From positions 153,453 through 217,452 of the forward strand of contig AZLU01000056.1 of NCBI GenBank assembly GCA_002224055.1: DNA of 64,000 nt. Direction: 5' to 3'. Positions 47,657 to 59,564 of the stretch are shown piece by piece. Position 1 is the first letter of the stretch. Each line of letters opens with the position of its first letter. The notes under the pieces are model-generated. The model saw nothing but the letters and a program-made list of their open reading frames with translations. It did not search any database and was not told the DNA's origin. Made by a program: the position numbers and the translations under genes. The stretch is from Pezizomycotina sp. ARF18. Its lineage: Eukaryota > Ascomycota.

Positions 47657-48200
47657 CATATGACATCACTTTTTTTTTTTTTGTCATTTGTATTTAGCCT
47701 ATTGTACATTCTATTCACAAGCATTTTCGTAGAGCTAGTTTAATTCTTTTTTTTCTGGAGTTTTAATTTCCGGAGTGCTTAAAACAATAGATCCCCCGTT
47801 GTAAATATCGAGGTTTTCTTTGATTTTTTCCGTGTTAGTAAGAGATATTGCACCCCTTTTCACATGTGTTTATCTCCCCAGCGATTCAATATCGAAGAGA
47901 TCCGAAGAGAGTGATCGGACCCCACCGTTCCCTCGCGAAACGGATTTGTATAAAAAAAAAGTCGATTTCGATTTCCCCGCATTAAAAGACGCCCATAAAA
48001 TTAGAGGAAAAATATATAGGGTAACTCGAATGTCCTCATATTAGGCGTGCGCCATTTCCTCCATCTATTAAACCTTACACCCACACATCGGTCCCGTCCG
48101 ATGGATCCTCCACATTATACAAGGAACATTCTTGTTCACCTCCGCATATCTTGCCGTTTATTGCATATCTTTGCTATTGTTATATAGACGACGTTTTCCC

Positions 48201-48713
48201 TTACACCAGTGAAACCTCGGCGTTCTCCGTCGCCGCCGGTACCGCCGCGCTACTACCTCCTTCTTTCTCCTTCGCCTTCTTCAACGCGTCTTTCGTTTCC
48301 GAGAGGACGTCGGCCCAGCGGCGGGATAGCTCTATTTGCCCGTTAATTAATAGTGTTTAGTAGTCTGTTATCGGACCTCCGATGCAAAAAGCTGTATAGA
48401 TCGCAGAGGAACGAGAGAGTAAGAATGGAGGTGAGATTTTAGGAGAGATGGAGAGAAGGGAAGGACTAGAATGGTGGACGAATTGTTGATATTTACCGGT
48501 AACGTTCGAGTAATTGTGCGCAGCGCTCCTGACGTCGTTGCCTATCCCGTCGACGAGCTGCTTAACGGATTCCAGCGTCGCGCGGATGATGCGTAGGTTT
48601 TCGAGCTCCTAGCAAATTCGAACCATTTCTATTGTCAGCTTATGATATTCGTTCTGAAGGGGAGACTGGATGATTACGGTTTGGTCTCGTTGCTCTTGCT
48701 GTGGTGTCGACAT
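48201..48713 (-). CDS. Small helical protein, candidate DASH subunit Dad1
   Basis: A complete three-exon gene with no frame damage. Exon 1 (from ATG at 48713) encodes MSTPQQEQRDQT. An intron with a GCTGACAA branch-like site leads to exon 2, LENLRIIRATLESVKQLVDG then IGNDVRSAAHNYSNVT. A second intron (ACTACTAAAC branch) leads to ELSRRWADVLSETKDALKKA and a tail ending ENAEVSLV. About 92 residues, helical. The spacing of R/I-x-x-x-L-E-x-V, a central N, and V-x-x-L-x-x-x-W resembles DASH/Dam1-complex subunit Dad1, which helps ring the kinetochore microtubule. This is a pattern-level resemblance only; another small coiled-coil subunit (DASH Dad2 or a Mediator subunit) is possible. That it is a gene is well supported. 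Convergent with VTA1. Confidence 0.65.
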
Positions 48714-49132
48714 GTTTTAATGTGGAGCGAAGGTTGAGAATTTGTGGGTAAAGAAATGATGTTAAGGCGGCGGGTTGTGGACGGAGAAAAATTTACCCGC
48801 GAAGATTCAGCTTTGTTCTAGCTAGAGAGTCGGGGCACGAGACAAGCTTTATTCACGAAACGCCAAATTTGGGTATCACGACAACTTTGGATTATACAAC
48901 TTTCATTTCTTTGGTATAAAACTAAATAAACAAGTAAGCTTATAAGTCCTCTGATCTGATCAGTAGCCTAGCCTGCCCTCCGAAGCATCTCGTCGGTTAA
49001 GAAATACAAGTATTAAAATATATATATATATACTTAAGTATATATCCATATCGAAAACAAATGTCAATCCGCTCGCATTGTTCTATCTATGCCTCCTCAA
49101 CGTCGCAAACTTGCACTTTGTGAAACTTTTCT

Positions 49133-49185
<53 letters not shown>

Positions 49186-50682
49186 CCCTTTGAGAAAGAT
49201 AAGGGAACCTGAGAAGCAAGCTCTTGTAGCCCTTTGCACGGGCCCGAGGACGGAAAACTTGTGGATACTTAGGTAAATTTAAGGGCAGTCGCGGCCCGAC
49301 ATTGCACTAGTCAATTACCTAAGAATTCTCGGTTTCGTCCTTTCATCCACCTCAGAAGCAGTCTGCTGTTCGCCAATCATAAATATCATGCTTTTCTACA
49401 TGCACGGATGTCTTCTTCGAAATGTGTTTGTACCAGTCTTCAGTGATGAACCCATTAGTATCTCAGCTCAAATCGTTCCAATGTCAGTTCTACGAATGTT
49501 GAACGACCGAATTTTCAGAGGAGTCGGGTTCGTTAAAGAGCGACGAGCTGCTCGACGGGCTCTACTAAATCCGAGGGCGCCCCACAGGATACGCAGGATC
49601 TTCAGAGTTCTTTGCCTTTGTGAGTCAGACATTGTTCATACGACAGGATTATGCATTAAGGAGAGTTTTCTTCCAACTTTGCGTTGAATCCTTTTTTTTA
49701 TTGCATCACGATGCAAAATGCGTCGTTGTTTACTTTGTTATCTGATTGGATCTAATCTTCGGATATCTCGGATCTGATAAGATTGAAAATACCGAGGTTC
49801 GTTTACAGAGAAAAAGAAAAGAAAATATACTCAGGTTTTAGGGCTAGAATAAAAGTTGATCTCTCTCCTGCTTGTGAAAAGCGAAATTTGGATGCAATAG
49901 AAAAAGCGACAAAAGAACACACTAAAAAGCAGCAATGTCTGTTATCAGAGCTCTCCTTCCTACTTTTTCCCCAAAGCAACCGGAAGATCGGCTTTGGTAC
50001 GCGAAATAATTCTGCAGCCATCTGTTGTTCACCCCAGTCCAACGACCCCTTTTGCAAGGAAGAGAGGCTTTTTTTTTTTATAACAAGGGAATCGGGTAAG
50101 ACCGATAAACAGTTTGTATACAAGCCTCCCATGTGGATTTAGTGTGCCCACCCACCTGCTCGGTGCATGGCTAAACCGGTCTGCCTGTGCGCCCAAACTG
50201 TCTCTCATTGGAGCGGTTCGCGGAGTTTGTGTTCGACATTTCTGAATATTTTGCATGCTCTAGCGCTGCTGTGATGGGGGGAAGAGTTGATCTCGGGGGA
50301 AATCACCGGCAATACTAGTAGTAATGGTGTCATTGACTTCGAAGAGAACAAAAAGAAAGGTCTCTTCGTATTTGTCAGGGTAAGAGGTCTTTTTTTCTTT
50401 CTTTTTTTAATCCCTCCCCTACATTCTTTATTTATTTTTTGCCCTGTCCCGAATTATATAATTACTCTATCGTCCTTCTCTTCCTTATCTTGAGGATCAA
50501 TTTCTGCTGATACTAATAGATATAGGAGATCTTCACTGGGAATCTGTTTCGGCAGTTTCTTAGACACGAAACAGGCGAGATAAGACAAACAAAAGGCTTG
50601 TCTAGAGTGGATCTCTTGGCTGCACAAAAGATTCCGCCATCTATATAAATTCAGCCGACAAACAACGTGTTGCGCTACCAGA
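48714..50682. other. No gene recognised; contains (CT)n
   Basis: Spacer between the Dad1-like gene and the MFS transporter. It includes the CT microsatellite at 49136-49182 and T runs near 50069 and 50390. Small frames (for example 49388-49687 and 49783-50142) have no protein-like partners. The right end is probably the MFS promoter. Confidence 0.5.
49136..49182. repeat. (CT)n microsatellite
   Basis: An uninterrupted run of about 23 CT units. Confidence 0.95.
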
Positions 50683-52090
50683 ATGGCTGATACGCAGGGT
50701 CAAACCGAGAACCCGCCTTCATCACGCACGGTGATAGTAGCACAGAGAGCACGGATGTAGGTCGGGCGAGTTTTCCCTTGGACACAAAGGAGAAACCGCC
50801 AATGAACTACTGCCACCATTTTTCCCGCTCGACGAGAAACGACCTATTCCTCCGGAGACAGAAAACGCCGTCGCCGCAGGCAAATCGAACGCATCTCCTC
50901 AAAACAACAATGAAGTTACCAAAGTACGCTCCCACGGCGCCCAGAGCGAATCCGGCGAGGTACCTACGCGCACGAAGGTCATCATTGTTGCAGCACTGTG
51001 CATAAACCTCTTCCTCGCCGCCCTCGATCAGACGATCGTTACCACAGCCTTACGCGCATAATAGAAGACCTAGGCGACGCCGGGGTTACTCGTGGTGCGG
51101 TTCTTCCTTCCTCGTCGCTGCAGCGGCGTTTATAACCTCTTGGGGGAAACTGAGCGATATATGGGGCCGCAAACCGATAATAATGACCGCATCGGTGATA
51201 TTCATGATCGGGTCCGTCATCTCAGGCGCGGCGACGAAGATGGCGATGTTACTGGCGGGTAGGACGATACAGGGTTTCGGCGCGGGAGGTATCATCGCGC
51301 TGGTTAACATTACCGTATCCGACATCGTCAGCCTGAGGGAAAGGGCAAGTATTTGTCCATGGTTGGGTTCACATGGGCTATCGCGAGCTCCGCGGGGCCC
51401 ATCCTCGCGGCGCGTTCGCGGACCATGCGTCGTGGCGGTGGTGCTTTTACGTCAATTTACCAGTCGGCGGCGTCGCCATGCTCGCTATATTCTTCTACTT
51501 GCACCTGGATTCGCCGAAAATATCCGCCCGCGAAGGTTTGTCGAAGGTGGACTGGGCGGGTTCGCTCACGGGTATCCTCGCCGTCACGCTTTTCCTCGTC
51601 GGGTTGGAAATGGGGGGCGTGCAGTACTCCTGGAAGAGCGCCATCGTGCTCGTCCTCGTCATCCTCGGCGTCGCGTTCTGGCTCGTATTTCTGTGGTCGA
51701 GCTTAAATTCGCAAAGTTCCCCATCATGCCACTGCGGTTATTCCATCACAAGACGAATATCGCCGGTTACATCGTTACTTTTATGCACGGGCAGGTGTTC
51801 ATGGGTATAGCTTTTTACATGCCGCTGTACTTCCAAGCCGTCAAGGGCGCTAGCCCGCTCAAGTCCGGCGTGCTTACCATGCCGCTGGTCTTGGTGCTGA
51901 GTTTGTTCTCCGTCGTCAACGGAGTCGTTATCGCGAAGACGGGCCGGTACCAGGAGATGATATGGGCCGGCTGTGTGTTTATGGCTGCGGGTTCTGCTGC
52001 TCTTTCCAATCTAGACAGGACTAGTCCCTGGCCGAAGTGGTTTTTCGTAAGTTTCCCAACCTTTTTCGATCGACAATCCTCCTCCCCTCC

Positions 52091-52128
<38 letters not shown>

Positions 52129-52736
52129 TCCTGTTTTCGTTCTGACAGCTAATGGGTATAGTACCAATTTATCACCGGTGGGCATCGGACCGCTCTTCCA
52201 GGGGCCCCTCATCGCAAGTATGTCTCTTTAACATCCCTTTCAATCTTTCTATACCCCACTCAAAATACTAATTTTCTCTTACCTCTCCAGTCCACTCCAC
52301 CATAAACCCAAAGGACATCGGCACCGCCACCGCCGCCTTCTCCTTCATCCGCAACGTCTCCGCCGCAATCGGCATCACCGTCGGCGGCGTCATCTTCCAA
52401 AACGCGATCCAAAAGCACCAATCCGCCCTAATAAAATCCGTAGGGCCCAAAGCCGCAGAGGCAGCGTCGGGACGGCAGGCCGCCGCGTCCGTGCAGTTCG
52501 TGCAGCAACTACCCGAAGGGCCCAGGCATACAATACAGGACGCGTACGCGGATGCGCTGAGCGAGATGTGGTGGTATTACTTCGCGACGAGCGTGGCTGC
52601 GATAGCTGCGAGTCTTTTTATTGGTCGGCATAAGCTTAGTAAGAATTCGACTGCGCAGCAGGGTGTTAAGAAACGGGTGTCGAAGAAGAAGAAGGACGGG
52701 GAGAAGGAGAAGGAGGTTGGGAAGGATGTTGCGTGA
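50683..52736 (+). CDS. MFS transporter, DHA2-type (14-TMS) multidrug/efflux family
   Basis: Plasma-membrane proton-coupled efflux pump of the drug:H+ antiporter-2 type; substrate unknown. A Ser/Asn-rich cytosolic N-terminus precedes TM1, KVIIVAALCINLFLAALDQT-IVTTA. Motif A is GKLSDIWGRKPI (about 51140-51180). It is followed by MLLAGRTIQGFGAGGIIALV and, after a frame change near 51400, the DHA2 signature SWRWCFYVNLPVGG. Later blocks: KFPIMPLRLFHHKTNIAGYI, VFMGIAFYMPLYFQAVKGAS and, after introns at 52048-52147 and about 52216-52290, a block near IGPLFQGPLIA. The end includes NPKDIGTATAAFSFIRNVSA and AIGITVGGVIFQNAI, a last helix and a Lys-rich tail. The first intron carries an A35 run. Other frame changes lie near 50755, 50830-50990, 51075 and 51690. 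Convergent with PCNA. Confidence 0.92.
52092..52126. repeat. A35 homopolymer inside the MFS intron
   Basis: Thirty-five uninterrupted A lie within the 100-bp intron 52048-52147 of the transporter gene. This is the longest run I found in the window. Confidence 0.95.
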
Positions 52737-53551
52737 GGTTTTTATTTTTGGAGGGGGAAAAGAGGTTGGAAATACAAAAGTTGGATTTTTTCTTTTCTTT
52801 TGATATGACTATATATTTTTCTCTACGAAGACTTATTTCCATAATTTGAGTCTCTGGGCTCTCTTTCATGCATGAAAGCCTTGAGACTAGATATGAGTAC
52901 CTTTTATGATTGATTAGCATCTTGTATATCATATCGTCTATCCCTACCAATACCCAACGAAAAAAAAAAAAACTTTTACCAATGCCAATACCGATAATTA
53001 CTTATGGCCTGTTTATTCATCTTCCTTTTCCAATTGTTGTTTTCGTCTCGTGAGAACCATGGCATTCCTTGTAGCATTGTATATTTGATAGTGTAAACCC
53101 TTCATATCATTATTATTGATAATAATATTTCTTGTTTCTCTACTCACTTGGTAACTTCTTCACCACTTTACTTCTGAGCTCTCATTCTCATAACTCCTCT
53201 ACTCATTATCAAAATCTGGGAAAATAGAAATATTATAGAATATTCAGGACGCTGTAGTTGTATTCTTTACAATTATTCCTTATTATATAACCTATAAAAA
53301 AAGGAAAAACAAAAAAGCGGCGCTTTATCACACATCTCTGTTCATGGAAATGCCGGATCTACCGAATGCAATTGTATTTAATACTAAGGGTGAAAAATGG
53401 TAGAATATATCATCTTTTGGTTGTTTCTCCAGACACCGTTATGTCGTTAAACATCGACATTAATAATAATAATAAAAAATATTATTGAAAAAAAGCCTGA
53501 ATACAAGTATGTGCGTTTCTTCTGTTTTGTCAAATATACTTTTCTCCTTTC
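52737..53551. other. Convergent spacer MFS/PCNA
   Basis: AT-rich spacer holding the 3' UTRs of the transporter (plus) and PCNA (minus). No gene seen. Short AAT/ATT-rich words occur near 53460-53490. Confidence 0.6.
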
Positions 53552-54590
53552 TTACTCCTCGTCACCGATCTTGGGGCAAGGTAGAACCTCAGGTAGCCAG
53601 CCTCCATAGCGTATCTATGGAAAAATAATAGTTAGCCTCTGCAAACACAAAATGCCTTTAAACAACCTTGCTTATCTTCTCCAAGGAGGAAAAGTAACTG
53701 GGGGGGTAGAAAGAAGACATACTCGACTAGTAAGGGCACTTCGTTAGAGAGCGACAGGGTAACCTTGTTACTCAGCCCGCTCGCCTTGCAAAAGTTGACG
53801 AGGTACTTGAGCGAGAACGTGAGCGAGACGGGCTCCGTCAAATCGATCCTCGTAGATTTAGTATCGTCCTCGACGTTCGTGTGCGGCCTGAGCGTGACTG
53901 AACCGGCACCGATATCACCGGCGCAGGAAAACTTAACGCCCTCCTTCGTCGCCTCGATCGCAACGCTCTCAGACAGCGCCGAAAGATCCCTGCAGATCCT
54001 CTGGAACTCCGCGCTGGGCATGGTGACCGTGGCGGCGTAATCCGTTTCGGGGATACCGAGGTGTTCCTGTCGATGTCCATGAGCTTGATGTCGTACTCGC
54101 TGAGCCTGTCGGCTTCGGCGGACTCGAAAGTGAGGTTGAGGCTGTCTGGGCTGTCCTGGGCCTTCATCGTGACGATGTCCTCGTTGGCGGCGCAGCGGAG
54201 GACTTTCGTGAGGGAGGTGAGGTTGATGCCCAGGGCGATGTTGCGGTCGCAGCGGTAAGGGGAGAAGCCGTCGGAGCGGAGGTTCATGGAGACGAGGGCG
54301 ACGTGGGAGTTGTCCATGGCCTGCAGCTGGATGCCCGAGTCGTTGCAGTCGAAGTTGCAGTCCTGGACGAGGTCCTTGATCGCTTCGACGATCTAAGATT
54401 TTGGGAGAAGGGAGGTTAGAGATGAGTTATTTGGTGATGATGTGGAGAGATCGCGTTGGAGTTGAGGGAGTGTACCTTCTTCAGGAGGACGGCCTGTTCT
54501 AGTCGCGCTTCGAGCACTGTTTTGCACGGAGGTTTAGTTAGTCCATGGCTTTTGGGAAAACTTGAGCTAGTAGGGAGCTTCGAACTTACT
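53552..54590 (-). CDS. Proliferating cell nuclear antigen (PCNA)
   Basis: Ring-shaped sliding clamp for DNA polymerases delta and epsilon in the nucleus (POL30 in yeast). The start codon is split: A at 54590 ends exon 1, and TG begins exon 2 at 54516, across a 73-bp intron (54517-54589) with an ACTAAC branch site. Exon 2 gives [13 protein letters not shown]. After another intron comes [20 protein letters not shown] then [38 protein letters not shown]; and [20 protein letters not shown]. After one missing base near 54058 it continues [40 protein letters not shown] and [20 protein letters not shown]. The last exon ends GYLRFYLAP, and with one missing base KIGDEE, matching the invariant PCNA C-terminus. 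Length fits the usual 259 residues or so. Confidence 0.95.
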
Positions 54591-56134
54591 TTTGGCTGAT
54601 TTGTTGGGTGGTGAAGTAGTAGTTGGAGGTGGTTTCGAGGAGGGTTAGCTATATGACACGTTAATGAGCAGGCGCGTCGAGAAACGAGAGAAAAAAGTAG
54701 CAGCTCGTAGCCCTGTATTTACTCGAGTTGGGCCCTCTGCCTTCGAAAACGGATACCAAGTCCGAGTTTTCGAAGTAATATTGGAGATATAGACTCACAA
54801 GGTACTGATAGAACAGTTGATGTATAGTAAACCTCGAAAAGAAAAGGTTTTGTTGGTGAGGATTGCGAGAAGGAAAACAAAGGAGGAGGAGTAAGGAAGG
54901 TGTATGTTTTTCTTTCACCTCTTTTTTTTTTTAAGAAAAATAATAAAAAAAAAAAAAAAACAGTTGAGTTGTTTTTTCCTTGCAGAGTCGCGTTCCAAGC
55001 AGAAAAAATTGCCAAGGAAAAACTTACGCGCAAAATTAACGTGTCACGTGTTCGCGTATAAACCGGCTCTCACTATGCCGCTTTGGGCAAATGCGTCACA
55101 GTTAAGGGCCAAGGCCTTAGCGTTCCTGCATCCTGAACCACAACCACCCACCCCGTGGATCACGATCTCATATCCAGGGATGTTTCGAGTTTCTCAGGCG
55201 GCTTTATACATATTAAACCAAGCCCCTAGCTACTTTTCACCACATCGCGGATGGTAAAAGGTTCCAAATCAAATAAAATTAGAAATGAAACAGAAGAAAA
55301 AGTGTGAGGACGTGGCGCTGTGCAACTGGGCGATTAGACTGGCTAGGAGCTCAATAATAGCGGCGAAGAGCATGATATTTCCGGCGGATGAGCCTTGCTA
55401 TAGTCCTATAAACTACTCATAGCTTACTACGTAGATGTGAATATCTTGATCGAGATTCGTCGGCACACTTCGTCTCAGATCCGCCTATCGAGATAAGTTC
55501 GTAACAAAGCCACCCGTTTGAGAATACCTAGGTAGCTACCCTGAAGCAAAAGTTGCAATTAAACGATCAACTGTTTATACAGCTCTAACTATAAAACCAG
55601 ATCTATACCCCTCTCAAAGGAGCTCAATCTCTAACCTAGAATTTTTCGAGTGCGGTACTACTATAGCGCAGTATTCAAATTTACATCATTTTCTTAATTA
55701 AATATTTCTACACATTTCAAATTGAAAACTTTTTGGCCAAAAATAATAATAATAATATAATAATAAATAAATAAATAAATAAATAATGAAAATAAAATAA
55801 AACAATAAATTAGCCCATGTAAATTTTAAGTTCAGAAGAGTTCTTTTTCTCCACACAATTAAAGAGAGGGCAAACTTTTCTCCACAATTTTCAAACCCTT
55901 TTTTTTTTTTTTTTTTTTACTACACTCATCTTCTCCATCATCAATCCACATCAAAAAAACTCTTCGAAACAAACAAAAACAAATCACTCGAGCCTCCTAC
56001 CAGCAATTCACCAACCTCAACCTCTCACTCCACCAAACCTCTTCATCCCCTCCATCTCTTCTCTTGTCAAACAAAAGCTCACAAGCCCTTCACCTACAAC
56101 CTCCTCCAACAACCCAACAAAAAAAACAACAACA
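54591..56134. other. PCNA upstream and spacer
   Basis: No gene supported. On the PCNA side there are GC-rich words (GGCGCGTCG near 54672; on the minus strand TTTTGCGCG near 55027 and a CACGTG near 55045). These resemble G1/S-type and E-box sites, but position and function are unproven. 55260-55660 resembles the random-looking blocks; 55740-55810 is AAT/AAAT-rich; a T22 run lies near 55897-55918. Confidence 0.4.
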
Positions 56135-56419
56135 ATGAACGCCGTCAAGTCCACCCTCCTCAACTTCAACCCCACAAAACCCCTCCTGATCCGCACCTTC
56201 AGCGCGCATACCTACTTCGGCCCACGCCTCCCGCGCGCCTGGAAAGCGTCGTTCCGCGAAGTCCCCAAGCAGCCGCGCGAATTAAAACCGCTGCCGTCAA
56301 CGACGGAGAAGCTGGTGGTTGAGCCGTTTTGGGATAGCGCTTGGGAGAAGCGGGAGATGCTGCAGGGGAGCGTGTGGCCGTGGTGGCCGGTTTTCGTATG
56401 TTTGCCTTTTCTTTTCTCT

Positions 56420-56450
<31 letters not shown>

Positions 56451-56549
56451 GGGGGGGGTGGTTTTACTGATGATTACATGTAGCGCTCTGAGGAGATTAC
56501 GAGCTTTATATTAGGAGGAAGGATTAGATGTTTAACGGTCGATTCTTGA
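56135..56549 (+). CDS. Small mitochondrial-type protein, unrecognised
   Basis: ATG at 56135 follows a CAACAA-rich leader typical of highly expressed fungal genes. Exon 1 (56135-56395, exactly 87 codons) encodes MNAVKSTLLNFNPTKPLLIR then TFSAHTYFGPRLPRAWKASF. This N-terminus is basic and Ser/Thr-rich, like a mitochondrial presequence. After a Pro-rich stretch comes VEPFWDSAWEKREMLQGSVW then PWWPVF. A GTATGT donor and an intron with T30/G9 runs lead to a second exon, RSEEITSFILGGRIRCLTVD-S, stop at 56547-56549. About 108 residues in total. The second-exon frame is the phase-0 reading; a shifted acceptor would give a shorter ALRRLRALY end. Function unknown; a small mitochondrial subunit or assembly factor is possible. 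Confidence 0.65.
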
Positions 56550-57174
56550 TTTTTTGATATTCCCAATGGTGGTTCTTTTTCTGTCTTCTTGAGGATTGTT
56601 TACGGCGGTTTATTTTAACTGTAAGTTTTCCTACCACGAGTGACGTGCATAGAAACTTCTTTCCAGCTAACACATTCTATAAAGGGTTTCGAAAGGAGGG
56701 AAGATTATCATTTTTTTTTTATTATACGACTTTTACGAAAATCTTGAGAGGATGAAGGGATGAATGGGATGGCGTCATAAGGACTTTTGCATACAATCGA
56801 GCTTTCTATTTCTTTTCTTTTTCTGTCGTTTCCCTTGTTCCTCCAACTATCATGCTGTTATACTCCTTTGATGATGGTGTTGGTTGTTTTCAAAGGCGTT
56901 AGGATAGCTTTTTACCAGCGCAAAAAATACGGAAAAGTCGTGATCTCGCATTACCTTCTCATATTAGTATACAAAATGTATTGAAGATAACAGAGAAAAA
57001 TAACCAAAAAAGTGTACATAAAATCTTTGAGATCTTTCTTTCGCGCGTAGAAAGTATTGACAATACACGCCAACGATCATGGATCTCTAATATCATCACT
57101 ATGAAGACGTGCTTACAACAACAGCAACAAGAGAAAAAAAGGAGGCTTTCCAAGGTTATGTATGTGTCTTATGA
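56550..57174. other. No gene recognised
   Basis: AT-rich spacer between convergent genes, with short low-complexity frames only. Confidence 0.5.
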
Positions 57175-59465
57175 TCAAATCCTCCAGAGATCAAATGCTT
57201 TCCGGGGTCTCCAAAACATCCTCTGTTCCCCTTCACCGTCTTCTCCATATCCTCCACCGTCCTGATGTGATCCAAAAAGCCGCGCCTGCTGCGGCATCGT
57301 CAAGCCAGCCTGAACATCGTCCGGCATCGCTTCTACAAGCCTAAACCCACGCTTCAAAGTATTCTCCCGTGATAGTTGGGTAACCTTGAATTATGAAATT
57401 GGAACAGATCATCCCCTTCGCCTTCGTTTCCGACAGTAGCTTGACGGCCAAAGTTAAACGCAGGCAGATCATTCCGTTGGAAGAAACTCCGAGGCGTGTT
57501 GTCGGCTACTTTGGAATCATTCGAGTTTATATAATCATCCAACATCCCGTCGTCCTCGTCCATGCTTCACCTACACCGATGCTTATTCCTGGCAATTCAG
57601 AAGCTCTTCATCTTGATTTGGAAGCCAATTTTGAGGATTAGTGATCTGTGGCTGCCAGATCTGCTGGTTCCAATCCTGCTGCTGCTGCTGCTGCTGAGAA
57701 GGGTAGAAATGTTGTCCATTTCCACCATTGGTATCTGCTGGTATTCGTTGTTTTCAGCTGGAAGTAACTCCTCATGTTGAAGGCTTGTTGCTGGTTGATT
57801 TGCTGCTGGTAACCAGAATTCAGCCATTCACTTGCTCATCTCCTTGTTGCTGAGCCATATCCAATCGCGCTCGTTGACCCAAGCATCATCTATAACTTGA
57901 AGGATCTCAACCGGCTGTGCGTTCTCGCGATCAACGAATTGTCTGTACTGATAGGCGAGAGAACTTTGAGGTGCTACCGATCCTTGTAACATAGGAGCTC
58001 GAGTTTCAGGCTGCATCATGCTTTCATTGAGCTGTTGAGCGGTATTTGTGTCGGGACCTGGCGAACACCACTTATCGGTCTTGCGAAAGCGAAATTGTTA
58101 TGCCCTGATATATTCGTAGGAGCTGTTACCCGCGCAAGTTTCCTTCTGGAACGAGAATTTCGTTCCAATACGCTGAATTGCTTTCGAGATTGCTTGCTTG
58201 CGGCAAGCTCTGGATATGTTTGTTTTCCTCTATATTTTGCAAGGGCAAAGCTCTGTTCTCATGAAAGTCCGTTTTTAGTAGACGGACGCGGAAGAGCTGG
58301 CTGCAGCGACGGAGGATCCTCGAGGCGATCTCTTTCTTGAGGTTCTCTTCAGACCTGCTTCTGGTACCATCGGCACTTCGGGTGCTTGATTTTGTTCTGC
58401 TGTTGCAGTACGAGAATCCTGGGGTCTTGCATCATTGCAGACTGGATCAACGTAGAAATTCTCTCGTATGTCCTATATCAAACCATCCCGAGTTAGTTAG
58501 CTTGGTATTAAGAAAATCCAGCTAATTCTCTGCAAGCATAAGAAGAAATATAAAAGGGAATATTTGCCTTAGCATTTTCTCCAGCTACAGTCCCAACAGC
58601 TTCATTCTCAATCACCTGTATCTCGGAGCTGGGATACCTGAATGGCCGCGATACTTCTTCGGGATGTTCGAGCCAGCTCCTGACCACATTTTCAGCATGC
58701 TCCTTCCTCAATCTCGCGTCACGGCTATCAGCCTGGTCGGACGACATATACGCGGAGCCGTCCAGATTGCTCGACGGAACGTATAAAGGCTTGCCGCTAT
58801 CATTCGGGGCGGCTCGGCGCCGCGCAGGTAAAAAGGGAACGCTCGCGGCGGCGATCGTCTTCGTGATGTCTAGTACGGCCACGACTCGAGGACCAGATAG
58901 ATGCCGCTTCCGGAGAAAAGCTTGCCAATTCTCGTGCCGCTTTTGAGTTTCTACCACGATCAGGTTCTGTGATACGGAGTATTCCGTTCGATCACGTCCA
59001 CCGTGTCTGCGAAAGCGATTCAACCCTGCCGTTTCATCCTCATGGATCGCTGAAGTCGTAGTCGCGACTGATTTGGAGCGTATTGATCGCCTTTGGAAAC
59101 CTCGTTTGGGGCTATTGATTCTCGACTTTTGTTTGCCCTTCGTCTTCGGAGCAGTAAAGTACCCGGAGACGGCCTCGTTGATTTTCGACCTGGAGCTATT
59201 TCATTACAGGTCCGACGATTCGGCTGGATTGCCGTCCGAGGAACTGCATTTCTGAGAATACCAGGTCCGGTACTTTCGATTGGTTAGAACCAGTATTAGT
59301 ACAATGACAAGCCGGGGTGTAGTTTAGGGAGGCTTTACTTACGCCCTCTCGTTGGCAGCGACGCTCTTCCCTCTCTTGAATAAACCAAGCGATGGCCTTA
59401 ACTGCAAAACGCCAATCCCAAAAAGAAAAAAAGAAAAAAAAAAAATAATCAGCCTGCTCCGACAT
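57175..59465 (-). CDS. Probable nuclear protein, unrecognised, fragmented (C-terminal part)
   Basis: Protein-like sequence runs down the minus strand in changing frames. Near 59.2 kb there is INEAVSGYFTAPKTKGKQKS, then SPKRGFQRRSIRSKSVATTT. The longest frame follows (58508-59023: RRHGGRDRTEYSVSQNLIVV; RKRHLSGPRVVAVLDITKTI; VVRSWLEHPEEVSRPFRYPS). Then come DIRENFYVDPVCNDARPQDS, LKKEIASRILRRCSQLFRVR and FVDRENAQPVEILQVIDDAW. A Gln/Asn/Ser-rich region precedes MDEDDGMLDDYINSNDSKVA. The end is FGSHQDGGGYGEDGEGEQRM then PRKAFDLWRI, stop at 57175. Basic, Ser-rich, mostly disordered composition suggests a nuclear or chromatin protein; I recognise no domain. At least six frame changes or stops (for example near 59202, 58510, 58330, 58115, 57840, 57360) break it. 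It probably continues from the block at 59565-60041 as one gene. Confidence 0.5.
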
Positions 59466-59564
59466 ATTAAAATAATGTCCAACGCCGCAGGAAAGCTCAC
59501 AGTTAAACGATCCTTCGTGACACGTTCCGATTCGAACGCCTGGTGGAGTATATTCGACGACCTC

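Noticed and set aside
51183-52145. 320-codon plus-strand frame ending in poly-Lys
   Set aside because: It mixes two MFS reading frames and runs into the A35 intron; the Lys stretch is intronic.
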